Below, in pieces: positions 29,325 through 41,483 of a stretch of 64,000 nucleotides of DNA. How positions within the stretch are numbered: the stretch's first letter is position 1; every line of letters starts with the position of its first letter. The stretch lies in assembly GCA_012295275.1 (NCBI GenBank), contig CM022665.1:29782457-29846456 (forward strand). Direction: 5' to 3'. The notes beneath the pieces are model-generated. The model had not been told where the DNA came from. It made no database searches and was given only the letters and a program-made list of their open reading frames with translations. The stretch comes from Chrysomallon squamiferum (lineage: Eukaryota > Mollusca > Gastropoda > Neomphalida > Peltospiridae). Made by a program: the position numbers and the translations under genes.

Positions 29325-31602
29325 AATTGATTTTACCTTTATCGGTTTAGTTTTGCTGGGTTTCGTTGGAGCACTATTTCTGATTTGTGAAACTTTTGCT
29401 GAAGTGTTAATCGTTTTTGTTTCGTTACGTTCTAAAGAAGGTAACGTAGCAAGTGATGAAACACGGATTTTTGTTGTATCGTTTATTTTATTCGTTGGCC
29501 CAAACATCGTTTGGTTCATCATTGATCTGTAGACATTTTGTACAAACCCCTGAAACGAAGAACAAAAAATAAAAAATATATATATATTGTGTGTGTGTGT
29601 GTGTGTAATGGTGTGTTTTAGGTGAAGAGAATGTAGTTTTAAAATGGATGGATGCGTTCAATTGTGGAGTATTTTATGTTTTATGTTGTGGGGTCTGCTC
29701 TGGATTGGTGTATAATATGTATATGCATCTGAGTGCATATCTTCTATATATGGATATGGATACGTGTTATGGTGTGGGTTTGGTGCCTCCAAATGTCTCT
29801 ACAACGATTATCCTAATCGTTGACGAATGTCAACACAATCGACGACAAATGCTGTAATCTGAGAACTACAAACAACACAACTCGTCATCTGGCAGTGCCA
29901 TAATTTACATTACCAGCTGTTTTTATTTATTTATTGGTTTTTTATTATTATTAATTTTTTTTTATTAATTTGTAGGGGTTTTTTGTTGGGTTTTTTTTGG
30001 GGAGGGATGATTGTGATATGTCTGGTTTCGTCTTTTTAAGGAGACACCCTTTTCTGAAATAAAGGATCCTTCCTCAGCAGGATAACAGTTCACATCCCCA
30101 CTGTAGCATCCTCTAAAGTGTTACGTTATTAGCATCAACCGAGTGGTCTGAAAACTCGATAATAATTCAGTATTATATTGTAAAAAATAAATAAATAAAT
30201 AAATAAATAAATAAATACATTTTTAATAATCACTGTTCATCAAAAATATTTTTCATTCAGTTAAACACTGAATGCGTGCAGTGTTCTAAAAGCAGTGAAG
30301 TTATAACAGAGACCAGCTCAAGTCGTCAGACTGCGGTTCTAGTGGTCTAAGGATCGATTCCTTTCCTTGGACTCATTTAGATATCTCATGTGTTCCGATC
30401 AATAACTGATACAAAAAGGAATCGTTTTATGTGTATATAAAAGAAACCTTGTTGCTAATAGTCTTGTAGAACACACATTTTATTTTAGTATATTTCACTA
30501 TGTGTACATGGGTGTAAGTACTGGAAGAACATTTTATTTTACTAAATTTGACTATATGGTATATGGGTAATTGTACTGTTAGAACATTTTATTTTACTAT
30601 TTTTCACTATATGTGTACATGGGTATAAGTACTGGAAGAATATTTTATTTTATTATATTTCACTATACGTTGTATATGGGTATAGGTACTGGTGTGTATA
30701 TGTAGTCGTGTGTGTGTGTGTGTGTGTGTGCGTTTTGCGTTAATGGATTGTTAAAGCTATTTTGTCGTTCATGTACTATCGACTACAATGTGTGTGTACT
30801 GTTTATGTGCGAGTTGTTTGATATATATATTATTATTCAAGATTTCTAACAAAAACATCAATAAATGTAAATACAATTTAAATTGAAATTAGTTATGTGA
30901 TATCACACGCAAGGTTAACGACCGCACGTGATGTAAGAAGAAACCAGCTTGCGCCAGACGATGGAATGCTTGTATTGACAAGTAGCAAGAGAAATGTACA
31001 TTCCAATGGCCAGGTTATCGGTTTATTTAATTTTAGAGTCCCACAACTTATAACTCAACGCTTTATAACAGAGGCCTAGAGTAAATCTGTTCTGCAAACC
31101 TCGACGTTACAGTTTATTTGTATTGTATCGCCCAGTCTTTCATAATAAAATATAAAATACACACAAACGAAAAGAAAAAAGGTGCACCATTCTACCACGT
31201 TAAAGTGGACCGACTTGTTTTTTTTTTTTTGTTGTTTTTTTATAGCTTCAGAGACGGCTATCAGTCCGCCTCGTGTATGACAGCGTCACGACTTCATTGT
31301 GAATAGATGACATAGCTGTTTTTTTAACAATTTCTGTTACTGTCAAATTTTATTAACGAAGATAGGTCAACTATTCATTCGTATCGCCACAAGTACTTTT
31401 TAACATACAATAAAACTAATCTGACTGTGTGTGTATTTAAAACTTAAATGTATCGGTAAAAGGCATTTTCAAAAAAAAAAAAAAAAAAAAAACGTATCGA
31501 TACTCAACTTACCGGGCTGTTATTGTGGACTTGGAACATGATGATAACCGTGGTAACAATGAGAAAGACCACTACATAGTGAAACAGTTTCCTCTTCTGC
31601 AT
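27155..31602 (-). CDS. HtrL/YibB-family protein, paralogue 3 (predicted type II membrane, Golgi-like)
   Basis: Three coding exons, read right to left: 31602-31513 (30 codons), 29549-29337 (71) and 28024-27155 (289 plus stop), total 390 aa. Junctions are phase 0 with GT-AG sites (CCG|GTAAGT after exon 1; CGTTTCAG before exon 2; AAG|GTAAAA after it; TTTTTTAG before exon 3). Exon 1 starts MQKRK and holds a Val/Ile-rich membrane segment at residues 7-25. Exon 2 is a Thr/Ser/Lys stem, and its donor abuts a (CTA)n microsatellite in the following intron. The domain exon shows VTVVTAYFNLGKF (124-136), FFTD (165-168), TWLDVGYFR (253-261), RDFNDSRIAVN, VWIGGGM, NTDQQV and CWFYLGYSC. An ATG inside the last exon (28009) would give a soluble protein, but it falls after the acceptor and the conserved Cys of RARC, so I prefer the anchored model. 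The middle of the domain is near-identical to paralogue 2, while the last 20 residues resemble paralogue 1. Function: the family is uncharacterised in animals as far as I know; Golgi-transferase-like topology is inferred. Confidence 0.83.
28025..29253. other. Intron of HtrL-like gene 3, no other gene seen
   Basis: Second coding intron (28025-29336). It includes a CT-rich patch near 28320-28345 and ATT-rich text near 28970-29080, with no other exon-like signal. Confidence 0.6.
29254..29323. repeat. (TAC)n microsatellite
   Basis: About 23 triplet units, located 14 bp beyond the donor of the second coding exon of HtrL-like gene 3. On the minus strand it reads as (TAG)n and closes that reading frame. 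Confidence 0.93.
29550..31512. other. First coding intron of HtrL-like gene 3
   Basis: Contains GT runs near 29587-29606 and 30711-30731, an AAAT run near 30186-30217, and four tandem-like copies of an 'acattttattttacta...cactatatg' phrase of about 65 bp at 30475-30700. No other gene is supported. Confidence 0.55.
30475..30700. repeat. Degenerate ~65-bp tandem repeat
   Basis: The pattern 'ATTTTATTTTA-TATTTCACTAT-GT...ATGGGTATAAGTACTGG-AGAA' recurs about four times with small changes. Confidence 0.6.
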
Positions 31603-31953
31603 CCTGGAGTTTAGTAGCCACCTAAAATAAATAAAGTACAGTTTATATACAAAAGAAAACAATCTTATTAATCTGTAATTAAGATTCTCATTTTTCTTTT
31701 CTTCTGTTGTTGTTTTTTTTTTTTTTTTTTTTTTTTTTTCCCCAATCATGCCTGCTTGTGAACTGAAAACAACCAGAAATTTCATAAACTTAGATCGCTC
31801 ACAAATATAAAAAATAAATCTTCCAACAATTAGATTTTCTTTTTCTTTTTTCCTGAAGTTTTCATTATATTTTCTAACCTTTTGGACGATGAACAAGTAA
31901 CATGAACATATGTGTGACAGAACATAATAAAAATCGAGTTTACAGGCGCATAA

Positions 31954-31955
<2 letters not shown>

Positions 31956-31995
<40 letters not shown>

Positions 31996-32040
31996 CAAAT
32001 ATAATAATAAACAAATAATAATAATAATAATAACCATCAT
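31956..32040. repeat. (AAT)n microsatellite
   Basis: Two AAT blocks split by an A-rich interval. A long minus-strand open frame across 31504-32040 is an artefact of this repeat, the poly(T) at 31713-31739 and the true first coding exon at 31602-31513. Confidence 0.9.
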
Positions 32041-33442
32041 TTCTCAGTGACGTACTACAAAATGTGTTTATAATTGATGCAATGTTAGATACTTCTTTTT
32101 GTGACAGTGTTGATTCGGGTCAGTTACGTGACTCGAACAAAACACGTGAAGCTCGTTTTCTACTCACGCTTTTCTTGCAGATAAACTTTTTACAGAATTC
32201 GTGTTTAAGGCCTTGAATTTGAAGTCCACAGAAGAAAATTATCTCTATCTTTGTGATTTTCAGCCTTGATTAAGTGAAACAGGTAAAATGTTCAAATATT
32301 GGCCGTTACATGTCCAGTTTTGTTCTGATTTTAGATTTACACCTTTTCCAAACACTATATTTTCGTTTTGTTGATATTTATTTTGAAAATCCACTCAGCC
32401 GTGTACACATGCAAGCTAACCTAGCATATGTTATAAATCAGCAGCTTGTTCGGAAACTGTGTCATCGTCATACATGGTTAAGCGGAGACTGAGTATATCT
32501 GACTTACTCAACTCTGAGTTGTATTAGCATCAGTTCTAGGTTATTTATGAATAAAGAAAATTAAGATGGCGACAGCGTTTCACAAACATGTAACAAAGAC
32601 TTCAGATATTATGTCTTAGTATTTAATACAGAATTTTACTTGACTTTACATTGACCTTATGATGTTCATTAGTATTCTGTTTAAACCCAGCTTAGCTATT
32701 TTTAGCGCATTATAATTTATCGAATCAAAGGATTAACTATAGTCTATGAATGCACAATATTGTTTTTTCTTATTGCCAACAGTGGCAGCTGACAGACTAA
32801 GAAAAACGAAAATATAACTAATAGTACTATAACCAGACTTGAATCCTAACTGCTGATACTGTATTTTAAGCTCATCTCACTTTGACCATTCTGTTGTTGA
32901 GAATCGTGGTAAAAAAAATAATAATAATAAATAAATAAATAAATAAAAACATAAAATAAAAACCTTTAAAAAAAAAGGTATTCATGAAAGATGTACCACT
33001 GTAATTGTTAGCTTCGTTTTTTTTCTCCCTTTTCAAAACAGTGATATAATCGTACCTTTAAACCTGTTTTCTTGGGGAAATGCAAAATTCTAAAATAACA
33101 TTAAAAAGTTTATACACAAAGATAAAACAGAAACCACAACATTCTTTACCTTCTGTGAAAATCTGGTATGATATGTTATCTGTGCCACCAGCTATGTTAC
33201 GCTTTTGTAGTATCCATACCAAAAGCTGTACCGTGTTCAGTGACAGGTGTCTAAGTCTTCATACTGTATTTCTTTATCGTGACCATAGATATCGTTAGTT
33301 TCGTCACTACAAGTTCAATTCATCATCTACTGTAACGCATCATTGTTTCTTTTTATTTCTTTTCTTTACTTTTTCTACAGACATATGGTATACGTACTTA
33401 CTCATGCTGAAACCAGTTATATATGATGCTGTCGAAGCCTAT

Positions 33443-33478
<36 letters not shown>

Positions 33479-33597
33479 TAAATAATAAGAAAAGGAAAGT
33501 CATCCCGAATTTAGGTGACATAACGTACTATTCACGTGTCTGCTTAACGGGAAAGACTCTTTATTCGTTACTTTCCTTTCCTTATAGGTTCTTTGGT
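32041..33597. other. 5' region of HtrL-like gene 3, then intergenic
   Basis: A minus-strand GTGAGTAG donor starts at 32167 and could end a non-coding first exon joined to the acceptor 19 nt before the start codon of gene 3. Upstream I found no convincing promoter motif. The rest, including poly(A) near 33443-33469, shows no gene. Confidence 0.4.
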
Positions 33598-34019
33598 TTT
33601 TGGGTGTGTGTGTTTTTTTGGGGGGTTTTGTACATTATTGTTGCTTTGATTTTGCTAACTGCTGTTTTTGTTTTACTTTTTACTTGATATTTGTCGTTTG
33701 GGGGGGGGTATTTTGGTATTTGTTTTCTTGTTTATTTTTATTTATTTTATTTTTATTTTTATTTTATTTTATTTTATTTTATTTTTATTTTATTTTATTT
33801 TTATTTTATTTTATTTTTTTTTTTATTTATTTATTTAATATTTTTATTTTTTATTTTTATTTTTTTTTTATATGTATTTTTTTTTTATTCTTGCGGCTGC
33901 TATTTTTCTTGTTTTGTTTTGTTTTGTTTTTGGTATTTGTTTTCTTGTTTATTTTTATTTTTTTATTTATTTATTTTATTTTTTTATTTTATTTTATTTT
34001 ATTTTATTTTATTTTTTTA

Positions 34020-34059
<40 letters not shown>
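33598..34059. repeat. T-rich low-complexity block ((TTTTA)n)
   Basis: A G/T-rich start (33600-33720) is followed by about 340 bp of TTTTA-type repeats and a poly(T) run. The Phe/Leu-rich open frames of up to 156 codons are compositional artefacts. Confidence 0.92.
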
Positions 34060-34062
<3 letters not shown>

Positions 34063-35230
34063 TGATTTAAAATACGATGAAATAAAATGCAACACATCAT
34101 ATCAGGATATAGATTTAATGATTATATTCCATTTGTATGTTTTTTACGATTAGTTTTTAGAGCAAAATACTGTGGTATGTGCTTTCCAGTCTACCTGAAA
34201 GTACATATTGAAAAAGCTCTTGCTGCTAAGTAAAAAGTTAAGACCAGCTTATCTGGTATCGTTCCTCATCTTTTTCTCTCTTTTTTTTTGAGTGATTCTT
34301 AGCCACAAGCACGACGTAATATAACTGTAGCTTTAAAATTCTTTTTTTCCATACGCGGGTTGAAACAAGACATAACACGTAATAGCCACACCCAAATAGA
34401 CTGACCATTCCTTGCAACACATTAATGATCATTCATTGCGATTTACCAATTCAGCATAGCTAAACGTGGCTATCATTTCATCGACTTCCATTGTAAATCG
34501 TCTCGTTACTGCTTTATTTCTCATTTATTTATTTATTTATTATTAATAATAATTATTCGCGTTACCACAACACGTTGCTCTAAAATATACACGTATTTCA
34601 GTTCGACTGTAGATCTTGAAATTATTTACCTTTACTAATGATTTTCTTTTATGTTACATTGTGTTTTGTTATGGTGTCATGTCGTGTTGTTTTGTGTTAC
34701 TAGACATTCTTAAAATCAATACCTTTTTATCTCCCACTAAATATTTCATACTTTCAAGGTCGATTTATTGTCAGACACATAAAAACATAAATTTTACACA
34801 CAAACAAGTTAATCGATTTACAGTTGGCGTTATGTATGCGTTATCATTTTTTGAACATGAAGAAATATTGCGTTTCTCTTTGTATGATTAAAAAAGAAAG
34901 TATGAACAAATGAATGAATGAATTAGTCAAACAGAATATATTAACACACCTCGATACATTTAATAATGATGATTACAGAGCGTCGAGTGTTATCGAAAGG
35001 GGTATTTGTATAAAGTCAAGAAAAGAAAAAAAACCGCTTATGTAATTCCATAATCTCATTGTGAGTTAACATCAAGGGATCACTATAAATATGCATCATC
35101 ATGAGAGTGTGTGGAATTTTTTGTTAAAGTGAACACAGGAGTTGATTAGGCCGACATTTTTCATCACACTGCCTCCCACAGCCATACATCCATGTACATC
35201 TTCACTCGGAGAACACAAATTAAAATAATA
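34060..35230. other. Intergenic, no gene seen
   Basis: AT-rich text without recognisable exon or element. Confidence 0.55.
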
Positions 35231-35320
35231 ATAAGAAGAAGACGAACAAGACGAAGAAGAAGAAGAAGAACAACAACAACAACAACAACAACAATAATAA
35301 TAATAATAATAATAATAATG
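35231..35320. repeat. Compound (GAA)n-(CAA)n-(TAA)n
   Basis: Three related triplet arrays in series, giving Arg/Thr/Ile runs in the overlapping frame. Confidence 0.92.
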
Positions 35321-36156
35321 TTTTTGTTAAATGAGCTAATCACTGTACTGGATGAACCCAGTAGCTTTGACATGAACTGATCCTGTGGTCTGTTGCTGAG
35401 TTTTAACAACAAAGGTGCAGCCGTATCGCGTTATATTATATCATAAATAATAAAATCATTAACCTGTTTTATTAATCTGTACAAAATATAATTATCTCTG
35501 TTATGCAGTTACGTTTAGCTGCACACGATGATCAAAACGAGTTCCATTTATCATTTCTTTCAACAACGATTATGAACACTGTTTTGTCAAATGGTTTCTG
35601 CCTGTTCAGAACAATCCATAACTATTGTTACCAACTGTTGTTTTTGTCTTGCTCGTCAATAAGTAATTGATTCATCTCCTTGGTAACAAAACAAATAGTT
35701 TGGTGTTTTTGTTTGATTCTTTACATACATGCTTAGTATTCAAATATTTCGCCGAGATCATTGATCTGGGAGTTTCTGAGTTAAAGCTGCTTGTAAAAAA
35801 AATACGTCAATAAAAGGCACAGACTGACATCTCCATATGCCGCGCTTACAAAAGTTAATTAAAAAAAATCCTCACCAATATTTAGTATTGTTCTTTTTAT
35901 TTTATTTTATTTACTTTATTATTATTATTTTTTTTTTTTTTTTTACTATTATTACAATTATTTTTTTTTTTCCCCATATCTAATTTAGTTTGTATTTGTT
36001 CTTGTTTTCTTCAGTTTTTCTTTATATTTTTCCTGGTTTTATGGTCGTTTTTTTTTTTTATGTATTTGTAAATTTTGTATAATATATATATATATATATA
36101 TTTAGAGAGTTAAAGTGAAGTGTGTATCTCTTCTCTTTTCTTCTTTAATTTAATAT

Positions 36157-36197
<41 letters not shown>

Positions 36198-38934
36198 GGG
36201 GATTGTTTTTGTTTATTTTTATTGTCTTATTTTATTATTTATTATTATCTTTTTTATTTCGAAAATCATTTACACTGAGGCTTCCCGACACAGACATACA
36301 CCTATTCAATCTAAAAACATGTCTCATATTATTAAAGGATTGTTCATATAGGCCTGTTCTCGTGTAGATATCGGTGACCCTGTTGCTAACACAGACATAA
36401 ATAAACATAAAATAATTATGGCCTGCAAACACAGAAACTGCCCTATCGGTAAGGAGGAGAAGGAGATTCCCACGCAACCACCAAATAGTTACAAACTGAT
36501 TCTATTGACAATGTTGTACAACCTGGAATTTATTATCAAACTACGGTCATACTTGCCACAGAAAAATGTTAGTTACCTGCACTGATAAAAATTGGACAGA
36601 AATCGGATATTATAAGCTCATGTGTAATCTGATTCGCACAATCGTCACTATCGTGACTAGAAGCAGCTTAGGACAAAGTAAATCGTGACTGAGTGATGTA
36701 TTTTAATAATACTACAGTGAACAAAATATGTTAAGAATTATGAAATATTTTAAAATCTGAAACAGTGATTTTAAAATATACCTTTCATGATATGATTAAA
36801 TACAGACATCAGTTCGCGAAAATATATTTTAATTTTTTAGTGTTGAAATTGTTTTATTTATTATTTAACATTTATTAATTATTATCTTTTTCCCCAAAGT
36901 ATATAAGAAATATCTAATTTAAAATAATTAATATCTAACAGACAGTAAATAAACAAACTAATAAATAAATTAATTAATAAATAAGGAAATAAATAAATAA
37001 TTAAATAAATAATAAGTAAATGGGTCTTGGAAAAATACTCTGAAGATGGCAATAGAATTTAACTTCTCTGCCAAACTTACAACCGCACTGAAAAAGTGTT
37101 TTTTCTTATCCTGAGTATATATCTGTTTTTTGTGTTAATCTAGATTCGGATATAGCGGGAAAGAGTTGTAGCTAGGATTAGTGTAATTATGGTATATAAA
37201 TATGCGATTTTAACTGAACTATATATTTAAAAGAACATATAAGCTAGATCCATACCTGTATTAACTGATACATACCTCAGAATTGGAAAATTAGCAATAG
37301 CAACAAACATTTTCATAGAAATTGTGTGGAGTATAAAAATATTTACAGAAATTCATTGATACTGTCTAAGCTGCAAATTTAGCATATTCCAATTAAACAA
37401 AAATCTTAATAGAATACTCAAGTATAAAAAAAAATTACTTACACTTTAAACAATAAACCTGCTTTGGACAAATAAACATTAATTAAAACTTGCCAACATT
37501 ATCAATCAGATGAACAAACAGACAATTTACAATCTGGCCTATCAACAAAGATAAACAAATGGTAATATAATAAACATTGCAGAAGCTTTGTAACTATTAT
37601 GGCTCAAAGAAACACTGGGCAATTAAGACTTATAACAATCAAAGATGATTTAGGTAACTGATTTGGATCGGGTTCCGGGTAAAGCTCGGATCGAAATGCA
37701 ATCTGACTCATTATTATATTCGTTGGAAACATCTAATATTTATTTTAGACCCGAGATTCTTGTAATAAAAATACACATGAATAACGTTACATTTATAAAA
37801 TGAAAATAATAAAGAAACATAGTTACGTAGATGATGACGCCATTAAATATTGCCCCACTTAGGAAGGTTGGAAATATTAGATTCCATATTTAGTAGACAG
37901 ATAGGCAAAATACCATCTGTAAACATTAATTACATTACAGTACGCAGGTAAGTGCTCACCATTATGACACGCACATTATTGTGATTATGTTAATTATTAC
38001 TGTTATTCTAGATAATGTGTTACTTAGTTTAAGATTGTTTTGTATGTACATGTAATTATTTTATATAATAAACACACACTGGATAAACACATATCATCGC
38101 TTGTTCTTTTTATTAAGTCGAGTCCTATTTGTTCGTGTAACGAAGATAGAGAGTGTCGTCTTTATTTTAACATTAAACCCAGATATCTATGAAACACATT
38201 TCTTTTCTATATTGAACTATAGATAATCTTATTAAAGTTATAATTTATATATATATATATAATCTCAAAGGTTCTCAAGTTGCTGGATATCAAATAGGGG
38301 AACTATAAAACAACGAGAAATACTTAAAACATATGTATTAATAACGATAAATAAACGAACTGCCTTTAAATGCCAATATAAGTAAATAACTAGAGTTCGG
38401 TTTAGCAAGCCATAATATCGTTTTCACGAGAAAATACGCGATGACGAACTCTTAGAGGTAATTTTTAAGTTAACTGGTGTTCAAGCTATGGCGATTTGTG
38501 TGTAACAAACAAATTCGGTTACCTTTGATGCCGCGGATGTCACGAGAGAGGATCATAAAACTTTGGTAGGGTAATTATGCAGTATTTTTAACGGAGTATT
38601 TTTTTAATATATATATATAAAACATATATTAACATAATTATTGCGATTTTCCCGTGAACAATTCAACCTTTAAATAGGTTCCAAATGACTAATTTCGGAT
38701 TTTAAATTAGTTTTCCCCAAAACCGTAAATAATTTATTTTCTCTGGTATTATTAAAAAATGTGTTTGTGAATTAATAAATAACTCAAACTGTACTCGTTG
38801 TTGACGAGTTATTTAAAATGTGGATTAAGGTAGTATTATACTATTATGATATTAAATAAATCCCTGTTATAGTGCCTCTAAATGCACATATCCCCTAGAC
38901 GTGATAAAGAGCACCTTAGGTACTAACAGTTCCG
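35321..38934. other. Intergenic, no gene seen
   Basis: About 3.6 kb with few microsatellites apart from T-rich blocks at 35895-36200 and a TTAA/AAAT stretch near 36950-37015. No open frame above about 80 codons, no conserved motif and no convincing splice pair. Confidence 0.55.
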
Positions 38935-39185
38935 TAGCTACATGCACAAGTATTATTGGTTCAAAAGCAACTTAGAAATCATTATAACCAAAAATACACA
39001 AAAAAAAACAAATCACAGTTATAATATTATATCATATTTATTACTGGATGTTCTGATTCATAATTATTAAGTAAATAGAAACATAACCATTATTATTTTA
39101 ATATACTGAAATGATACCAGTTAGAATGAGAATGTATATACATAATTTTTGTTGTTGTTTTTTTGTTGTTTTTTGTTGTTTTTAT

Positions 39186-39230
<45 letters not shown>

Positions 39231-39749
39231 GCTTTTTATCCGCACGTGTATGTATTTTAATAGCATTCTCATTTGAATTGGTATTTTAATTCTCACACAC
39301 ACATACAAAATTAGCTGTTATGTGTGTGTGTGTGTGTCTGCGTTTCTTAAACGTTACGGTACACGTACATTAATAATAAAAACATATATACACATGAGAT
39401 GCCGCTTCATAGCTAGAGCACTGAGGCAACCTGCCCATCGTCTTTTGGGAAAATACCCTGAATTACCAATCTTAAAAAAGAATAAAATCAACTTTTTATT
39501 TTTTATTTTTATTTTTTAAAATTCAAATAACAACAATAAGAAAAATATTGAGTAGTTTAGCAAACAGCTATGAAACGGCATCTCATGTGTATATATGTTT
39601 TTATTATTAATGTACGTGTACCGTAACGTTTAAGAAACGCAGACACACACACACACACATAACAGCTAATTTTGTATGTGTGTGTGAGAATTAAAATACC
39701 AATTCAAATGAGAATGCTATTAAAATACATACACGTGCGGATAAAAAGC

Positions 39750-39794
<45 letters not shown>

Positions 39795-40042
39795 ATAAAA
39801 ACAACAAAAAACAACAAAAAAACAACAACAAAAATTATGTATATACATTCTCATTCTAACTGGTATCATTTCAGTATATTAAAATAATAATGGTTATATT
39901 TCTATTTATTTAATAATTATGAATCAGAACATCCAGTAATAAATATGATATAGTATTATAACTGTGATTTGTTTTTTGTGTATTTTTGGTTATAATGATT
40001 TCTAATTTGCTTTGGAACTAATAATTCTTGTGCATGTAGCTA
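38935..40042. repeat. Large palindrome: ~480-bp inverted arms, ~151-bp spacer
   Basis: The left arm (38935-39414) and right arm (39566-40042) are reverse complements with only scattered mismatches. Landmarks at mirror positions are TAGCTACATGCACAAG at the outer left end and its inverse at the outer right end, ATGGCTTTTTATCCGCACGT near 39230 and its inverse near 39730, and CATGAGATGCCGCTTCATAG near 39393 with an inverse carrying one mismatch near 39575. The internal (TA)n and (GT)n runs are also mirrored at similar length. The spacer (39415-39565) is not repeated. No transposase or target duplication is visible. An open frame of 65 codons spanning the spacer has no recognisable content. Confidence 0.95.
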
Positions 40043-40075
40043 GATAATAATAATCAAAATAATATTAAAAATAAT

Positions 40076-40076
40076 A

Positions 40077-40120
<44 letters not shown>

Positions 40121-40203
40121 TGTTGTTGTTGTTATTGTTGCTGTCTTTATTATTATTATTACTGTTATTATTATTATTCTTGTTGTTGTATTATTATTAT
40201 TAT
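40076..40203. repeat. (ATT)n microsatellite block
   Basis: ATT array with GTT interruptions right beside the outer end of the palindrome. Confidence 0.9.
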
Positions 40204-40522
40204 AACGTAGGCTCTCAGGTAACCGTTAGTTCTAAAAGTAACCCGTATAAATCGAGGTATAGTTTATCTGGTTTAATATATACATTTTTTACATCAGAAC
40301 AGATACTAGAGTTTAGGACTTGCAGTTACATCAGCGAGTAAGTTAGTTACTGAAGAGGTCAGTGAGACATTTAGAAAACCGGTTTCATTTAAACAAATAA
40401 TAAATTATTCTTATTTAAGAACTATTTTGTTTTGATATGTCGTTTGTAGGCAACAAAAAAAATCAGTGCACATGAATCTAACACTCTTGAAAGTCGTGAG
40501 TTGAGAAAACAAACACTTATTA

Positions 40523-40524
40523 TG

Positions 40525-40583
<59 letters not shown>
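40523..40583. repeat. (ATT)n microsatellite
   Basis: About 20 uninterrupted ATT units. Confidence 0.95.
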
Positions 40584-41383
40584 GATAACACTATCATGTT
40601 ATGAAGCCTGTACTACTTTGTAGAATAGTCAGAAATGTTCAAACAAATTAAAACCAAAATATTCATGAAATACATATATGATCCCCAACAGGACAGTTAT
40701 CGTTATTATTCCCATCGCTGTTTCTGAACAGAAATTTTTAAAATTAAAATAAAAACAAATAAACAGTAAGGGCCCAGATAAACAAACAGCGCAAAGTTAA
40801 AACGACTTTTGACAAACCAGCCAGGGCGTCCTGTCTGAAATTAGAAATAATCCAGTGGATGCATGAAAAAGGATTAATCCTAAGTGCCTTAAGACTTTTG
40901 AGATGTTGTTTTTTTTTTCGCTAAGGTAACGTTTTCTTGAAGACTATTTAGAAATAAATTATTAATAAGTACAAACACGCGCGAAAGTACACACATACAC
41001 ACACACACAAAACATATGTACACACTGTGCCTAATATTTTTTAAATGTTAATTCTTTCACTTCGTTGGCTGATAAAATGTTTTTTTTTTTTTTTTTTTTT
41101 TAATTATAATAAATACTTTAAAAAAATAATAATACTTACTGTGGACTTCGCGATAAACTGAAGACTAATGTACAGCAAATTCGCGCAATATTCATTTTTT
41201 TGAGTGCGTGTGTGATATCTGCTGTCTCATTCCATGAAATATTTTTATACTACTGGAAAATGTAGTAACGCGTCATTTTAACAACAAACACTGAGAAACT
41301 CGAGCTCTGGTATCAAATGACCTGATCTGACGTTCGGAGACAAATGATAAAACCCTTGAACCGGACCGAAAACAATCTAAAAC
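40584..41383. other. Intergenic, no gene seen
   Basis: AT-rich text with poly(T) near 41081-41101; nothing recognisable. Confidence 0.55.
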
Positions 41384-41426
41384 ACACACACACTCACACT
41401 CACACACACACACACTCACACTCACA

Positions 41427-41482
<56 letters not shown>
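41384..41482. repeat. (CA)n/(CACT)n microsatellite
   Basis: CA units with CACT interruptions and then about 25 pure CA units. Three minus-strand Cys/Val frames are artefacts. Confidence 0.95.

Positions 41483-41483
<1 letters not shown>

Noticed and set aside
31504-32040. 178-codon minus-strand frame at the start of HtrL-like gene 3
   Set aside because: Most of it is poly(T)/AAT repeat and the sequence before the acceptor at 31622-31624; only the last 30 codons from 31602 are taken as coding.
33600-34153. Phe/Leu-rich 'membrane protein' frames
   Set aside because: Pure TTTTA-type low complexity; no start context, no family motif.
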